Assembly: GCA_003104905.1 (NCBI GenBank)
Contig: PQAS01000053.1
Coordinates: 124,001 to 188,000 of the forward strand
DNA length: 64,000 nt
Source of the DNA: Candidatus Methanoperedentaceae archaeon
GTDB taxonomy: Archaea > Halobacteriota > Methanosarcinia > Methanosarcinales > Methanoperedenaceae
Direction of reading: 5' to 3'
A program made the translations under genes and the position numbers. The notes beneath the pieces are model-generated. The model did no database searches, had not been told where the DNA came from, and saw only the letters and a program-made list of their open reading frames with translations. Numbering within the stretch: position 1 is the stretch's first letter; each line of letters opens with the position of its first letter. Shown piece after piece: positions 52,873 to 62,611 of the stretch.

Positions 52873-53057
52873 GAATTGGTTCTGCTTAATCTCTGTTTAA
52901 AGTATCTTATTTATGATCAAATTCTTCCGGAGCCTGCATTCCGATTTTAATGATAAACATTTTAAGGGGTCTAAGATATTATGTGAAATATAGATTAAGA
53001 TATCGAAGAAGGAGATAGATTAGATTTCAATGTATGAATAGTTTATAACTATATTTT

Positions 53058-54218
53058 ATGAAAAATGAGATAATTTCTAAGATTCAAAGCAATAAGTCCA
53101 GGATTAATGAAATAGATTTTTTGAGAGCTTTTGCAATTCTGGCCGTCATAATGATACATACAGTTGCAAAGATAGACCAGATAAAATCTCTCAATTCATT
53201 GGTATTCGTGAATGTTTTTATTGATGTTGCTTCTCATTTTGCAGTTCCTGTATTTATCATAGTTTCAGGAATAGTTCTTTCATATAATTATTATGAACAT
53301 ATCAATTATAAATCATATTACGTTAAAAGATTTTTTTCAATAATTCCCCAGTTTCTGTTTTTTTCCTTATTTTATTTAATATTAAGTAATCTTATTTTGG
53401 ATCAAAGAAGTCCTTCAATTTTGAAGGTGATATACAGGATTTTTACCGGAAGAGCAAGTTATCATTTATGGTTTTTTATAATATTAATTCAGTTTTATAT
53501 TGTATATCCATTATTAATAAAATTTTATATCATATTCTCATCCAGGCATAGAGTGAGATCATTCATAATACTGTCATTGCTTATACAGATTTTATATTAT
53601 TTTATATCCAGTTTTCTTTATACCGGGTATGATCAGATTTTATTACGTTTATTTGACTATTATATTCGGCATGCTTTCTTATCATATATTTTTTATTTTG
53701 TAATAGGTATTCATTTTGGAAGAAACTTTGACTCCATTAAGAATTATATAAATAATGTAAATGATAAAATTGTAATTTTGCTGTTAATTTTATCAAATAT
53801 ATTTGTATATTTCGTAAGGATAAAAGGGATGGAAACCCCGGGATATGAAATTGATAAGTTATTTTTGCTGCCTTCTGAAATCACTGAGCCATTACAATAT
53901 ACTTTAAGTTTCATTTTAATGTGGAAAATAACCTCAAAATTAATTAAGAGAAATGATCTTATTGTTCGTTTATTGAAGGATATTGGAAAATTTTCTTTTG
54001 GTATTTATTTGGTGCACGTTTTCTTTATTATGGTATTAACAAGGATTCTGGAACCGATTAATATAACCTTCTCAGATTGGATATTCTATCCGATAATGTT
54101 TTTCTGTGTTTCGATCTTAAGTTATTTAACATGCAAAATAATTTCATATACACCCTTCAGTTATTACGTTATTGGGATTAGATCTTCAAAAAAGAAAAAA
54201 AAGCAAATAGTAACTTAA
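53058..54218 (+). CDS. Acyltransferase-3 family membrane protein, copy 2
   Basis: 386 aa, about two-thirds identical by eye to the preceding copy along its whole length: INEIDFLRAFAILAVIMIHTVAK, then FGIYLVHVFFIMVLTRI at the end. The leader is longer than in copy 1, and the C-terminal tail is Lys-rich (SSKKKKKQ). The 3' end overlaps the convergent HIT gene by 4 nt. An old tandem duplication, now diverged, suggests two acceptors or sites. Confidence 0.9.
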   Translation: MKNEIISKIQSNKSRINEIDFLRAFAILAVIMIHTVAKIDQIKSLNSLVFVNVFIDVASHFAVPVFIIVSGIVLSYNYYEHINYKSYYVKRFFSIIPQFLFFSLFYLILSNLILDQRSPSILKVIYRIFTGRASYHLWFFIILIQFYIVYPLLIKFYIIFSSRHRVRSFIILSLLIQILYYFISSFLYTGYDQILLRLFDYYIRHAFLSYIFYFVIGIHFGRNFDSIKNYINNVNDKIVILLLILSNIFVYFVRIKGMETPGYEIDKLFLLPSEITEPLQYTLSFILMWKITSKLIKRNDLIVRLLKDIGKFSFGIYLVHVFFIMVLTRILEPINITFSDWIFYPIMFFCVSILSYLTCKIISYTPFSYYVIGIRSSKKKKKQIVT

Positions 54219-54562
54219 TCGGATGGTTTTTGTTCTCCCCATCCCCCGACGAGGTGTATATGGAGATGGAAGATTACCTGCCCTGCGCCTTTTTCCACAT
54301 TTATTATCAATTTATAACCTCTTTGCCGTATCCCCAGTAATTGTGCAATTTCCTTTGCTTTAATCATCATTTTTGAAATAATCGGGCTGTGTCTTTCTTC
54401 AAGAGCATTTACACTTTCGATATGCAAAACAGGGATTATCAGGACATGTTTGGGCGCCGAGGGCTTGATATTGTGGAATGCTACCATGTCCTCATCTTGA
54501 TATACGATATTCGCAGGAACTTCTCCTTTGATGATTTTGCAGAATATGCAGTCGTCTGTCAT
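54215..54562 (-). CDS. HIT-family nucleotide hydrolase/transferase
   Basis: 115 aa from MTDDCIFCKIIKGEVPAN. The catalytic triad motif is HLHIHLVGG near the end. Cys pairs CIFC suggest a zinc-binding N-terminus as in HINT proteins. The upstream extension of the frame is not family-like. It is coupled to the next minus-strand genes (4-nt gap). Confidence 0.94.
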   Translation of the reverse strand: MTDDCIFCKIIKGEVPANIVYQDEDMVAFHNIKPSAPKHVLIIPVLHIESVNALEERHSPIISKMMIKAKEIAQLLGIRQRGYKLIINVEKGAGQVIFHLHIHLVGGWGEQKPSD

Positions 54563-54566
54563 GGTG

Positions 54567-54851
54567 TCACCTGAGAAGATTCTCAAGCATCTCAAACCTG
54601 CTTATGGCAAGATCCTTGCTTGCTATCCTTCTTATTATCGCGCGTCCGGTATCGAAAACTATTATCTTTTCAACCGGAGGATTAGTAAGTATTATCATTT
54701 CGTTATCGGGTGTCACCTGAACGCTGTCAAATTGTTTCTTAAGTTTTTCTATCGCTGGCAGGGTTATTTTTACAGCGCCAAGTTCAGCCTCGCCGCTGAA
54801 CAGGTCTTCATCTCCTTTTGTAAAGCATGGGTCGATGGTGATGATTTTCAT
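54567..54851 (-). CDS. Conserved hypothetical protein coupled to coaBC
   Basis: 94 aa, overlapping the coaBC stop by 4 nt. The sequence MKIITIDPCFTKGDEDLFSG, then ...VTPDNEMIILTNPPVEKIIV suggests a small alpha/beta protein. No catalytic motif is visible. The tight coupling to coaBC and HIT recurs in related archaea as far as I recall. Function unknown. Confidence 0.6.
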   Translation of the reverse strand: MKIITIDPCFTKGDEDLFSGEAELGAVKITLPAIEKLKKQFDSVQVTPDNEMIILTNPPVEKIIVFDTGRAIIRRIASKDLAISRFEMLENLLR

Positions 54852-56050
54852 TTATCCCTCAAAATTTCTTCGACTTTTTCCATAATCTCGATCGCAATTT
54901 CTTGCTTTGTTCCTGAAACAGGTTTAACAGAACCATCGATCAAATAAACATCATTTTCTTCTGTTCCCATACCGCCCGATGAGACATCGTTTGCGACCAC
55001 CATGGATAGTTGAGATGAATCCATGGACTTCCTGGCTCGTTTTATAAGCTCATCCTCAGTTAAGCCTGTTTCAGCCTTAAATCCGATGATCTTAAGGCCA
55101 GGATATTTCCGGCGCGCTTCTTTAATAAGTTTAGGGGCTGGTTTCAACCTAAGGGTCAGCTCTTTTGCGGATTTTATTTTTTCCTTTGATGGGGAAACCG
55201 TGAAATCAGAGATAGCAGCGGCGCTAATAAGCATATCATATCCTTTGCCAAGCTCTTCGATAACTGTTCTGGTCATATCTGCAGCACTTTCTACATAGAA
55301 CTCGCATATCCCCTGTATTCCAATACAGCCCCTGTGGACAAGTGTTACCCCGGCGCCTTTCCTGAATGCAGCAAGTGCCAGCTCGACCCCTGTTTTCCCT
55401 GAGGCGCGGTTCGTCAATATCCGGATAGGGTCAATCGTTTCAGCGGTCGCGCCGCCTGTAATGAGTATCTTTTTTCCAGCAAGGGTCTTTTTTCCCAGAG
55501 CTCTTTCCACTCTCATGACTATTTCATCATTTCCGGCAATTTTTGCGGCGCCTTCTTCGGTCAGGGGATTTACGAATTCAACTCCGAGTCCTGTAAGTTT
55601 CCCGATATTTTCAATAACAATGGGATGATCATACATTGATTCATGCATTGCCGGGACGATCACAATCGGAATACCTGAGCCAAAAGCGGTTGTAGCGAAG
55701 GTCGTAACAGATGTATCATCGATACCATTTGCGATTTTTCCTATTGTATTTGCTGTGCACGGGGCGATCAAAAGTAAAGATGCCCTGCCCCCAAATCCGC
55801 AAAAATCCACATGTTCCACATCCCCTGTTATTTCACTAATCACATTGTTACCGGTAGCGTAGCGCATAGCCTCAGGATGAATGATCCTGCGCGCGGCATC
55901 AGTCATTACGGCATGAACATCAGCCCCATGCCTTCTTAATTCCCTTGCAAGCTCAACACAGCGTACAGAAGCTATGCTGCCTGTGATCCCAAGAACGATG
56001 GTCTTTTCTTCAAGGGATTTTGAAGTCCTTATTATATGGGTTCCCATCAC
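54848..56050 (-). CDS. coaBC: Bifunctional phosphopantothenoylcysteine decarboxylase/synthase
   Basis: 400 aa. CoaC half (about 15-185): LGITGSIASVRCVELARELR, the active His in GDVEHVDF, and PAMHESMYDHP. CoaB half (about 190-400): KKILITGGATAETIDPIRILTNRASGKTG and the synthetase loop KPAPKLIKEAR. CoA synthesis steps from 4'-phosphopantothenate. A second ATG one codon in is equivalent. A 300-nt gene-poor region follows upstream. Confidence 0.95.
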   Translation of the reverse strand: MMGTHIIRTSKSLEEKTIVLGITGSIASVRCVELARELRRHGADVHAVMTDAARRIIHPEAMRYATGNNVISEITGDVEHVDFCGFGGRASLLLIAPCTANTIGKIANGIDDTSVTTFATTAFGSGIPIVIVPAMHESMYDHPIVIENIGKLTGLGVEFVNPLTEEGAAKIAGNDEIVMRVERALGKKTLAGKKILITGGATAETIDPIRILTNRASGKTGVELALAAFRKGAGVTLVHRGCIGIQGICEFYVESAADMTRTVIEELGKGYDMLISAAAISDFTVSPSKEKIKSAKELTLRLKPAPKLIKEARRKYPGLKIIGFKAETGLTEDELIKRARKSMDSSQLSMVVANDVSSGGMGTEENDVYLIDGSVKPVSGTKQEIAIEIMEKVEEILRDK

Positions 56051-56118
56051 CTAACTCATATAATGTATAAATATTTAATACTTTACTAAAGTTTCAATCA
56101 ATGCTACCGTTTTTGGTT

Positions 56119-56319
56119 TTATGTTTTTGTTGTTATTACCGTATTTATCAGATATTCATCCATCTGTTTTACAATATTATTATAATCTCTAATAGCATTG
56201 AGATTTGCATTATAATCTCGCATATATGCATTATATACATCTGCTGGAATAGCCTCCCCATATCTATTCCAGTATGTTAAACCTAAGTAGTATCCTGAAT
56301 TAAATAGATATCCACGCAG
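56119..56319 (-). pseudogene. Orphan C-terminal gene fragment
   Basis: An open frame with no start codon, closed upstream by TGA, that reads like real protein: LRGYLFNSGYYLGLTYWNRY, then GEAIPADVYNAYMRDYNANL and NAIRDYNNIVKQMDEYLI before the stop. Tyr/Asn-rich with a short internal RDYN repeat. It lies in the 300-nt gap between coaBC and the DUF166 gene. Probably the tail of a deleted gene; no family recognised. Confidence 0.4.
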
Positions 56320-56352
56320 TCAAGAAAAAATCCCGGCTATTAAAATACAAAA

Positions 56353-57015
56353 ATGATTTCCATCGGAGTAATAACGCGAGGAAAATACGGTTTGCGCCTG
56401 ATCGATAATATCAGGAAACATTCCGAATTTAAAGTTTCATCATTGGAGATCCCGGAAACACTTCCTGATTTCATAGAAGATCCTGCAGAATTTGTAAATG
56501 GATTGGACAAAAGCTTTTTTTCAAATGACTTGATAATAACTTACATAATGCATCCGGATATAACGCCCGAAATAGTCCGCCTTGCAGGCCAGGAAGGGGC
56601 AAAGGCGGTAATTATCGCAGGCGGTCTGGGAAGGGCAGGCGGTAAAGATGAACTTTCGGACCTTTCAAAAAAATATGGCATCCACATCGAGATCCATGAA
56701 AATTGTTGTGATATCGGATCGACAATGAATAATGCCGTCAAGGAATTTATATCCTTTTTTGGAAGACCCGATATCAAAGTTACCACAAAAGACGGTTTTA
56801 TATCGAACATAGAGGTCATTCGGGGAGCCCCATGCGGAAGCACATGGCATATGGCAAAAAATCTTGTGGGGTCAAAAATCCATGATGCTTCGGCAAAAGG
56901 CGGTCTTCTTGTGCAGCAGTACCCATGCAGGGCGATCAGGGGCACCACGAGCGGAATACATAAAGCTGCGAAGCTGCATAAGGAAGCAGTAGAAAAAGCA
57001 TTAAATGAGGGTTAA
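56353..57015 (+). CDS. DUF166 family protein
   Basis: 220 aa. Landmarks GVITRGKYGLRLIDNI, DLIITYIMHPDITPEIV, GAPCGSTWHMAKNLVG and LVQQYPCRAIRGTTSG, with conserved Cys in the last three. This archaeal family is often listed as a thymidylate synthase-like protein, but I see no direct support for that activity here. The conserved Cys suggest a metal or iron-sulfur site. It ends at the base before the malic enzyme start. Confidence 0.8.
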   Translation: MISIGVITRGKYGLRLIDNIRKHSEFKVSSLEIPETLPDFIEDPAEFVNGLDKSFFSNDLIITYIMHPDITPEIVRLAGQEGAKAVIIAGGLGRAGGKDELSDLSKKYGIHIEIHENCCDIGSTMNNAVKEFISFFGRPDIKVTTKDGFISNIEVIRGAPCGSTWHMAKNLVGSKIHDASAKGGLLVQQYPCRAIRGTTSGIHKAAKLHKEAVEKALNEG

Positions 57016-58242
57016 ATGAAAGGATCAATTTACGAACGCTCACTCAAATTCCATGAAGCACATCATGGTAAAATCGCTTTGAAGAGCAAGGTGGATATAA
57101 AGACAATCGATGATCTTAGTCTTGCATACACGCCCGGGGTGGCACAGGCATGCATGCGGATACATTCAAACAGGGATGATATTTACCGATATACTTCAAA
57201 AGGCAATTTTGTTGCCGTAATAAGTGATGGCACATCTGTGCTGGGACTGGGGGACCTTGGAGGTCATGCTGCCCTGCCAGTGATGGAAGGAAAAGCCATA
57301 CTTTTTAAAATTTTTGCTGGTGTAGATGCTTTTCCGATATGCCTTGATACCAGGGATACTGAAGAAGTCATCAATATAGTAAAGAACATAGCCCCTGTTT
57401 TTGGCGGAATAAATCTTGAGGATATAGGTGCTCCGCGATGTTTTGAGATCGAGACGCGACTTTCGGCATTACTTGATATTCCGGTTTTTCATGATGACCA
57501 GCACGGTGCAGCGCTAGTCATGCTCGCCGGAATTATTAATTCCTTAAAGATCGTGGGGAAAAATTTCCCCGAAATAAAAGTTGTTATAAGCGGCGCGGGA
57601 GCAGCAGCCACAGCGAGCGCAAAACTCCTTGTAAACAAAGGAGTGAGGGATATAATCATGTGCGATTCCACAGGAATAATTTATGAAGGCAGGACTGGAT
57701 TAAATCCCTATAAAGAAGAACTCGCCAGGCTTACCAATAAAGAACAGATGACGGGTTCCCTTGCAGATGCCATGAAAGGAGCGGATGTTTTCATAGGCTT
57801 ATCCGTAGGTGGCATTGTTTCCGGGGAAATGGTGCAATCCATGTCAGATGATGCAATAGTCCTGCCGCTGGCCAATCCCACCCCTGAGATCATGCTAGAC
57901 AAGGCAAAAGGAGCCGGGGCCAGAATAGTTGGTTCAGGGCGATCGGATTGCCCTAACCAGATCAATAATGCCCTTGGATTCCCCGGTATATTCAGGGGAG
58001 CTCTTGATGTAAGAGCAAGGGGCATCAATGAAGAGATGAAACTTGCAGCGGCAAATGTGCTGGCTTCGCTTGTCCCGGAACCCTGGGAAGAGAAGATAAT
58101 CCCCAGTATTTTTGATACTGAAGTTGCCCCGGCAGTTGCCAGCGCCGTTGCCAGGGCTGCTATGGAAAGCAAAGTTGCAAGAAAACACGTATCTCCCGAC
58201 GAAGTGGCAAGGCATACAAAAGAATTAGTCAAGAATTTATGA
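57016..58242 (+). CDS. Malic enzyme (oxaloacetate-decarboxylating malate dehydrogenase)
   Basis: 408 aa, the short prokaryotic form without a phosphotransacetylase tail. SLAYTPGVAQAC, GLGDLGGHAALPVMEGK and FHDDQHGAALVMLAG are diagnostic; the nucleotide-binding loop is VISGAGAAATASAKLL. Converts malate to pyruvate and CO2 with NAD(P). It overlaps the rhomboid gene by 4 nt and directly follows DUF166. Confidence 0.95.
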   Translation: MKGSIYERSLKFHEAHHGKIALKSKVDIKTIDDLSLAYTPGVAQACMRIHSNRDDIYRYTSKGNFVAVISDGTSVLGLGDLGGHAALPVMEGKAILFKIFAGVDAFPICLDTRDTEEVINIVKNIAPVFGGINLEDIGAPRCFEIETRLSALLDIPVFHDDQHGAALVMLAGIINSLKIVGKNFPEIKVVISGAGAAATASAKLLVNKGVRDIIMCDSTGIIYEGRTGLNPYKEELARLTNKEQMTGSLADAMKGADVFIGLSVGGIVSGEMVQSMSDDAIVLPLANPTPEIMLDKAKGAGARIVGSGRSDCPNQINNALGFPGIFRGALDVRARGINEEMKLAAANVLASLVPEPWEEKIIPSIFDTEVAPAVASAVARAAMESKVARKHVSPDEVARHTKELVKNL

Positions 58243-58847
58243 AATTCACAAATTTCCTTATAATATTGTGTATATCATTAAGTTTTTATTTTTGGGGCAC
58301 AAAAGAGAATCTTGCATTCAGTGAATATGCCCTTTATAACGGTTCATATTATACTTTGTTGACAGGGCTTTTTGTTCATGCGAATCTTGTGCATCTTTTC
58401 GGAAATATGGTTTTCCTTTATGTATTCGGCAATAGTCTCGAAGATGAAGTTGGGGCATTCAATACGGCATTAGTTTTTTTTACAGGCGGCTTCCTATCTT
58501 TCATTATCAGTATGCCATTCTATCCTGGATCGAACATGGTGGGGGCATCAGCAGCCATATTTTCATTGATGGCAGCACTTCTGCTTACCCGCAAACCCGG
58601 TTATTCCGTCAAATTCCTCTCGCCAATAGGTCCGCTTGCACTTTTGTATTTATTTTTCAATATAATTGCAGTAAAAAACAATACGGGAGGAAATGTTGCG
58701 AACATTTCACATATCATTGGTTTCATGATCGGAATGTTTTTCGGTATGCAATGGAATAAGAGGTGGAGAGAAAGCCTGTTCCTTACGCTTGCATTGCTCG
58801 TCGGGTATATAATTTCGTATAATTACTTCGAGGAATGGGTTTTTTGA
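58239..58847 (+). CDS. Rhomboid-family intramembrane serine protease
   Basis: 202 aa, six to seven helices. The catalytic Ser is in GASAAIF (about 104) and the His in SHIIGF (about 158); HLFGNM in helix 2 is the usual HxxxN-type element. The active-site loop is GASAAIF rather than the usual GASGAIF. Cleaves membrane protein segments. Translationally coupled to the malic enzyme. Confidence 0.92.
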   Translation: MKFTNFLIILCISLSFYFWGTKENLAFSEYALYNGSYYTLLTGLFVHANLVHLFGNMVFLYVFGNSLEDEVGAFNTALVFFTGGFLSFIISMPFYPGSNMVGASAAIFSLMAALLLTRKPGYSVKFLSPIGPLALLYLFFNIIAVKNNTGGNVANISHIIGFMIGMFFGMQWNKRWRESLFLTLALLVGYIISYNYFEEWVF

Positions 58848-58920
58848 TACAATGATAATTATGATAATTTAATAAATATGCAAAAGATTAAAATAAAAAT
58901 AAAATGAAATAGGACTATTT

Positions 58921-60204
58921 ATGAAAATATCAGTAATAGGCACAGGTTATGTTGGAACGGTCAGTGCAGCATGTTTTGCTGAACTTGGACATGAAGTTGT
59001 TTGCGTGGATATTGACAGCTCAAAGATCGAAAAGATAAATGCAGGCATTCCTCCGATATATGAAGAAGGTCTGTCTGATCTGTTGAAAAAACATGCAGGC
59101 AAGAAATTGAGCGGAACTTCTGACTACAGGTTCGCAGTTATGAATTCAGATGTCTCGTTCATATGTGTCGGTACGCCATCTGATGCAGATGGGAATATCG
59201 ACCTGGGTATCGTTAAAGCCGCAAGTTCCAGCCTTGGGGAAGCGTTAAAGGATAAAAAAGATTACCATGTTATTGTAGTAAAAAGCACAGTCGTACCTGA
59301 GACAACCGAAAAAGTGGTTTTGCCGATAATTGAAAAACACTCAAAAAAACGTTCAGGAGATTTCGGTATAGCTATGAATCCCGAATTCCTGCGCGAAGGA
59401 AAGGCAATTTATGATTTCATGCACCCGGACAAAATTGTTGTGGGCTCAATGGATAAAAGATCCGGGGACCTGGTGGCCTCTCTTTATAATGGTCTTAATT
59501 GTGAAGTAACAAGGACAAATCCGAGAACAGCTGAAATGATAAAGTATGTAAATAATTCGTTCCTGGCTACAAAAATATCTTTTTCAAATGAAATAGGAAA
59601 TATCTGTAAACTATTGGATATCAATACTTATGAAGTAATGAAAGCTGTCGGAAAGGACTTCAGGATCGGGCCATATTTCCTCAACTCCGGTGCCGGTTTT
59701 GGAGGCTCATGTTTCCCGAAGGATGTAAAAGCGCTTATTGGCAAGGCAAAAAATGCAGGATATGAGCCATTGATCCTTGAATCGGTCGTCAAGGTAAACG
59801 AAAAGCAGCCCGGACGGATGATATTATTGCTTAAGAAAGAACTTGGGGACCTGAAAGGTAAGAAGATCGCAGTGCTGGGATTGGCTTTCAAGAACGATAC
59901 GGATGACATAAGGGAATCAAGATCTATACCCGTAATTAAAGAACTGCTTGATAATGGGGCCCAGGTTAGTGCTTATGACCCGATGGCAAATGAATTCATG
60001 AGCCGGCTTTTTGGGAATATCAAATACAATTCGAATGCTGCGGATGCCTTAAAGGATTCAGATGGCTGCCTCATCATGACCGAATGGGATGAATTCAAAT
60101 CGCTTGATAAAGAATTTGACCTGATGAGAAACAAACTGATAATCGATGGCCGCCATATGCTTGCGGGACGAAAAGGTATCAAATATGTAGGCCTTTGCTG
60201 GTAA
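58921..60204 (+). CDS. UDP-glucose/GDP-mannose 6-dehydrogenase family
   Basis: 427 aa. GTGYVGTVSAACFAELGH binds NAD; the catalytic Cys is in GAGFGGSCFPKDVKAL; FKNDTDDIRESRSI marks the C-terminal domain. With the downstream nucleotidyltransferase and epimerase the simplest substrate is UDP-glucose, giving UDP-glucuronate. First gene of a three-gene sugar operon; the next starts 13 nt later. Confidence 0.92.
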   Translation: MKISVIGTGYVGTVSAACFAELGHEVVCVDIDSSKIEKINAGIPPIYEEGLSDLLKKHAGKKLSGTSDYRFAVMNSDVSFICVGTPSDADGNIDLGIVKAASSSLGEALKDKKDYHVIVVKSTVVPETTEKVVLPIIEKHSKKRSGDFGIAMNPEFLREGKAIYDFMHPDKIVVGSMDKRSGDLVASLYNGLNCEVTRTNPRTAEMIKYVNNSFLATKISFSNEIGNICKLLDINTYEVMKAVGKDFRIGPYFLNSGAGFGGSCFPKDVKALIGKAKNAGYEPLILESVVKVNEKQPGRMILLLKKELGDLKGKKIAVLGLAFKNDTDDIRESRSIPVIKELLDNGAQVSAYDPMANEFMSRLFGNIKYNSNAADALKDSDGCLIMTEWDEFKSLDKEFDLMRNKLIIDGRHMLAGRKGIKYVGLCW

Positions 60205-60217
60205 GAAGGTGAAATAG

Positions 60218-61234
60218 ATGAAAAACAAGATCAAAGTAGTGATTCCTGCAGCCGGAGCAGGCAAAAGGCTTTTTCCCCATACGTTCACAAAACCCAAGCC
60301 AATGGTATATATCGCAGGAAAACCCATAATTGGCCATATTCTTGACAGGATGAGAGATGTAAAACCTGAAGAAATAATAATTATAGTTGGCTACAAAAAA
60401 GAACAGATCATATCTTATGTAAATGCCAATTATTCGAAGGAATTCAATATCCGTTATATTGAACAAAATGATCAGCTTGGCCTTGGCCATTCCATTTATG
60501 TCACAAGGGATGTCATTGGCGATTCCGATATTATGATCGCGCTTGGTGATATGATATTTAAGGCAGGATATATAGAATTTTATAATCATTATCTGAAAAA
60601 CGGGGAAACATCAGCTTCAATTGGAGTACGGGAAGTTGAAGATCCCACAAAATACGGAATAGTCGAACTTGAAGGAAATCACATAATAAGTCTTGAAGAA
60701 AAACCTGCCCGGCCAAAATCAAATATGGGTATCGCAGGTGTTTATTTTATTAAAGAAACCCGGATTCTTATATCGATAATAGAGGAAATGATCCGGAAAA
60801 ACAAACGTAACAGGGGAGAATACCAGCTCACGGATGCATTGCAGGAAATGATAAACAGAGGATATAATCTCAAGATATTCCCTGTATCAAGCTGGTATGA
60901 TTGCGGACATTCCGCCTCGCTTCTTGAAACAAACCGTGTACTTCTTGATGAAAAAGAAGATGTGGATCATATCCATGAAATAAAGGATTCAGTTGTAATT
61001 CAGCCTGTCGCGATCGGGGATAATGTCAGGATCATCAATTCGGTCGTCGGGCCGCATGCTTCGATCGCAAGTGATTCCTTCATTGAGAATAGTATAATCT
61101 CAGACAGCGTAATAGGGTCCAGGTCACACATATCAAAAGTTAATCTCCAGAGATCCATAATAGGCGATGACGCCAGCGTACACGGCAAGCATAATTCTTT
61201 AAATATTGGCGATTCATCATCTATTGAATTCTAG
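60218..61234 (+). CDS. Sugar-1-phosphate nucleotidyltransferase
   Basis: 338 aa. The N-terminus VVIPAAGAGKRLFPHTFTKPKPMV is the NTP-binding signature, and ALGDMIF carries the metal-binding Asp. The last 90 residues are hexapeptide repeats of a left-handed beta helix (IIDSVVGPHASI-like turns). Probably a UTP- or dTTP-glucose-1-phosphate transferase that supplies the operon with UDP-glucose. Confidence 0.9.
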   Translation: MKNKIKVVIPAAGAGKRLFPHTFTKPKPMVYIAGKPIIGHILDRMRDVKPEEIIIIVGYKKEQIISYVNANYSKEFNIRYIEQNDQLGLGHSIYVTRDVIGDSDIMIALGDMIFKAGYIEFYNHYLKNGETSASIGVREVEDPTKYGIVELEGNHIISLEEKPARPKSNMGIAGVYFIKETRILISIIEEMIRKNKRNRGEYQLTDALQEMINRGYNLKIFPVSSWYDCGHSASLLETNRVLLDEKEDVDHIHEIKDSVVIQPVAIGDNVRIINSVVGPHASIASDSFIENSIISDSVIGSRSHISKVNLQRSIIGDDASVHGKHNSLNIGDSSSIEF

Positions 61235-61255
61235 GTATATAATTAAGAGGCATAC

Positions 61256-62197
61256 ATGAAAGTATTAGTCACAGGCGGAGCAGGATTTATCGGATCGCAT
61301 CTATGCGACCTATTGCTTGCAAGAGGCCATGAAGTCCTTTGTGTTGATAACCTGGCCACAGGAAGTAAAAATAACATTATTCACATTGAAAACGATAATT
61401 TTTCCTATGTCAGGCATAATGTGACAAAACCTCTTTATCTTGAAGAAAAGATCGATTGGATTTTTCATCTTGCAAGCCCGGCCAGTCCGATAGATTACCT
61501 GGAACTGCCGATTCCCACTCTCAAAGTGGGAGCTCTTGGCACTTATAATATGCTTGGTCTTGCAAAGGAGAAGAATGCGCGCTTTTTACTTACATCAACT
61601 TCTGAGGTTTATGGCGATCCTCTTGTAAGTCCTCAAAGCGAGGAATATTGGGGGAATGTAAACCCGATAGGACCGCGGGGTGTTTATGATGAGGCAAAAA
61701 GGTTTGCTGAAGCTATTACTATGGCATATCACAGGTATCATGGCGTTGAAACAAGGATAGTGCGAATTTTCAATACTTATGGCCCACGCATGCGCTTAAA
61801 AGACGGTCGTGTCGTGCCAAACTTTATTGGACAGGCTCTGAATGGAGAGGACCTTACCGTATATGGGGACGGATCCCAGACTAGAAGTTTTTGTTATGTG
61901 AGCGATGAAATTGAAGGAATATACCGCCTGATGTTGTCTGATTATTCTGATCCGATAAATATCGGAAACCCGGAAGAGCGAACCATTCTTGAGTTTGCAA
62001 ATTTCGTTCTAAAGTTGACAGGTACAAGTTCGAAGATCATTTTCAAGGAATTGCCCGAAGATGACCCGAAACAAAGAAGACCTGATATCACAAAAGCCAG
62101 GAAGATTCTTAATTGGGAGCCAAAAGTCTCTCTTGAAGAGGGATTAGGAAAGACGATACAATATTTTAAGGGTATTTTAAAAAATGTTATCCAGTAG
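61256..62197 (+). CDS. UDP-glucuronate decarboxylase-like SDR epimerase
   Basis: 313 aa. [52 protein letters not shown], and the catalytic Tyr/Lys in [12 protein letters not shown]. The [14 protein letters not shown] sequence is characteristic of UXS, which converts UDP-glucuronate to UDP-xylose, rather than of RmlB. Completes a nucleotide-sugar route with the two genes before it. Its end overlaps the convergent DUF2227 gene by 21 nt. Confidence 0.9.
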   Translation: MKVLVTGGAGFIGSHLCDLLLARGHEVLCVDNLATGSKNNIIHIENDNFSYVRHNVTKPLYLEEKIDWIFHLASPASPIDYLELPIPTLKVGALGTYNMLGLAKEKNARFLLTSTSEVYGDPLVSPQSEEYWGNVNPIGPRGVYDEAKRFAEAITMAYHRYHGVETRIVRIFNTYGPRMRLKDGRVVPNFIGQALNGEDLTVYGDGSQTRSFCYVSDEIEGIYRLMLSDYSDPINIGNPEERTILEFANFVLKLTGTSSKIIFKELPEDDPKQRRPDITKARKILNWEPKVSLEEGLGKTIQYFKGILKNVIQ

Positions 62198-62611
62198 CAC
62201 ATGAAGTGCATTAGCTAATATTATTCCAAATATAAAAATGATAGGATAAACTGGCGATATATCCAACCCGGTTGATAGCGATTTGAATATAATATAATAA
62301 AATGCCAGGATAATTATACTTATATACAATATCCTTACAAATGCCCCATAAAGAATATTATGTGAACTCTGCCTGTGCTTAAATGTCCATTTATAAGGAA
62401 GCATAAGGATTTTCAGATTGCCCCAGCGTTTATATGCTGTACTGTTCGTATCAAGGTCAGGAGTTACAAATTCAGTTCCTATATAAAAACCCAGGCTTAT
62501 CGCAAGTATTCGTCCGATATCCGGATGAACTGTATTTTCCGAATAAAAGAAGAAGACAATTGCGATAAAAATAATGTAATTAAATAACCTGTGTCTGTTA
62601 TAACCAGGCAT
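62177..62611 (-). CDS. DUF2227-like membrane protein
   Basis: 144 aa, about four helices. [11 protein letters not shown] near the start, [11 protein letters not shown] and [17 protein letters not shown] carry His and Asp residues in the metal-binding arrangement noted for DUF2227. Possibly a membrane-bound metal-dependent hydrolase; activity unknown. Its start abuts the hemB stop. Confidence 0.8.
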   Translation of the reverse strand: MPGYNRHRLFNYIIFIAIVFFFYSENTVHPDIGRILAISLGFYIGTEFVTPDLDTNSTAYKRWGNLKILMLPYKWTFKHRQSSHNILYGAFVRILYISIIILAFYYIIFKSLSTGLDISPVYPIIFIFGIILANALHVLLDNIF

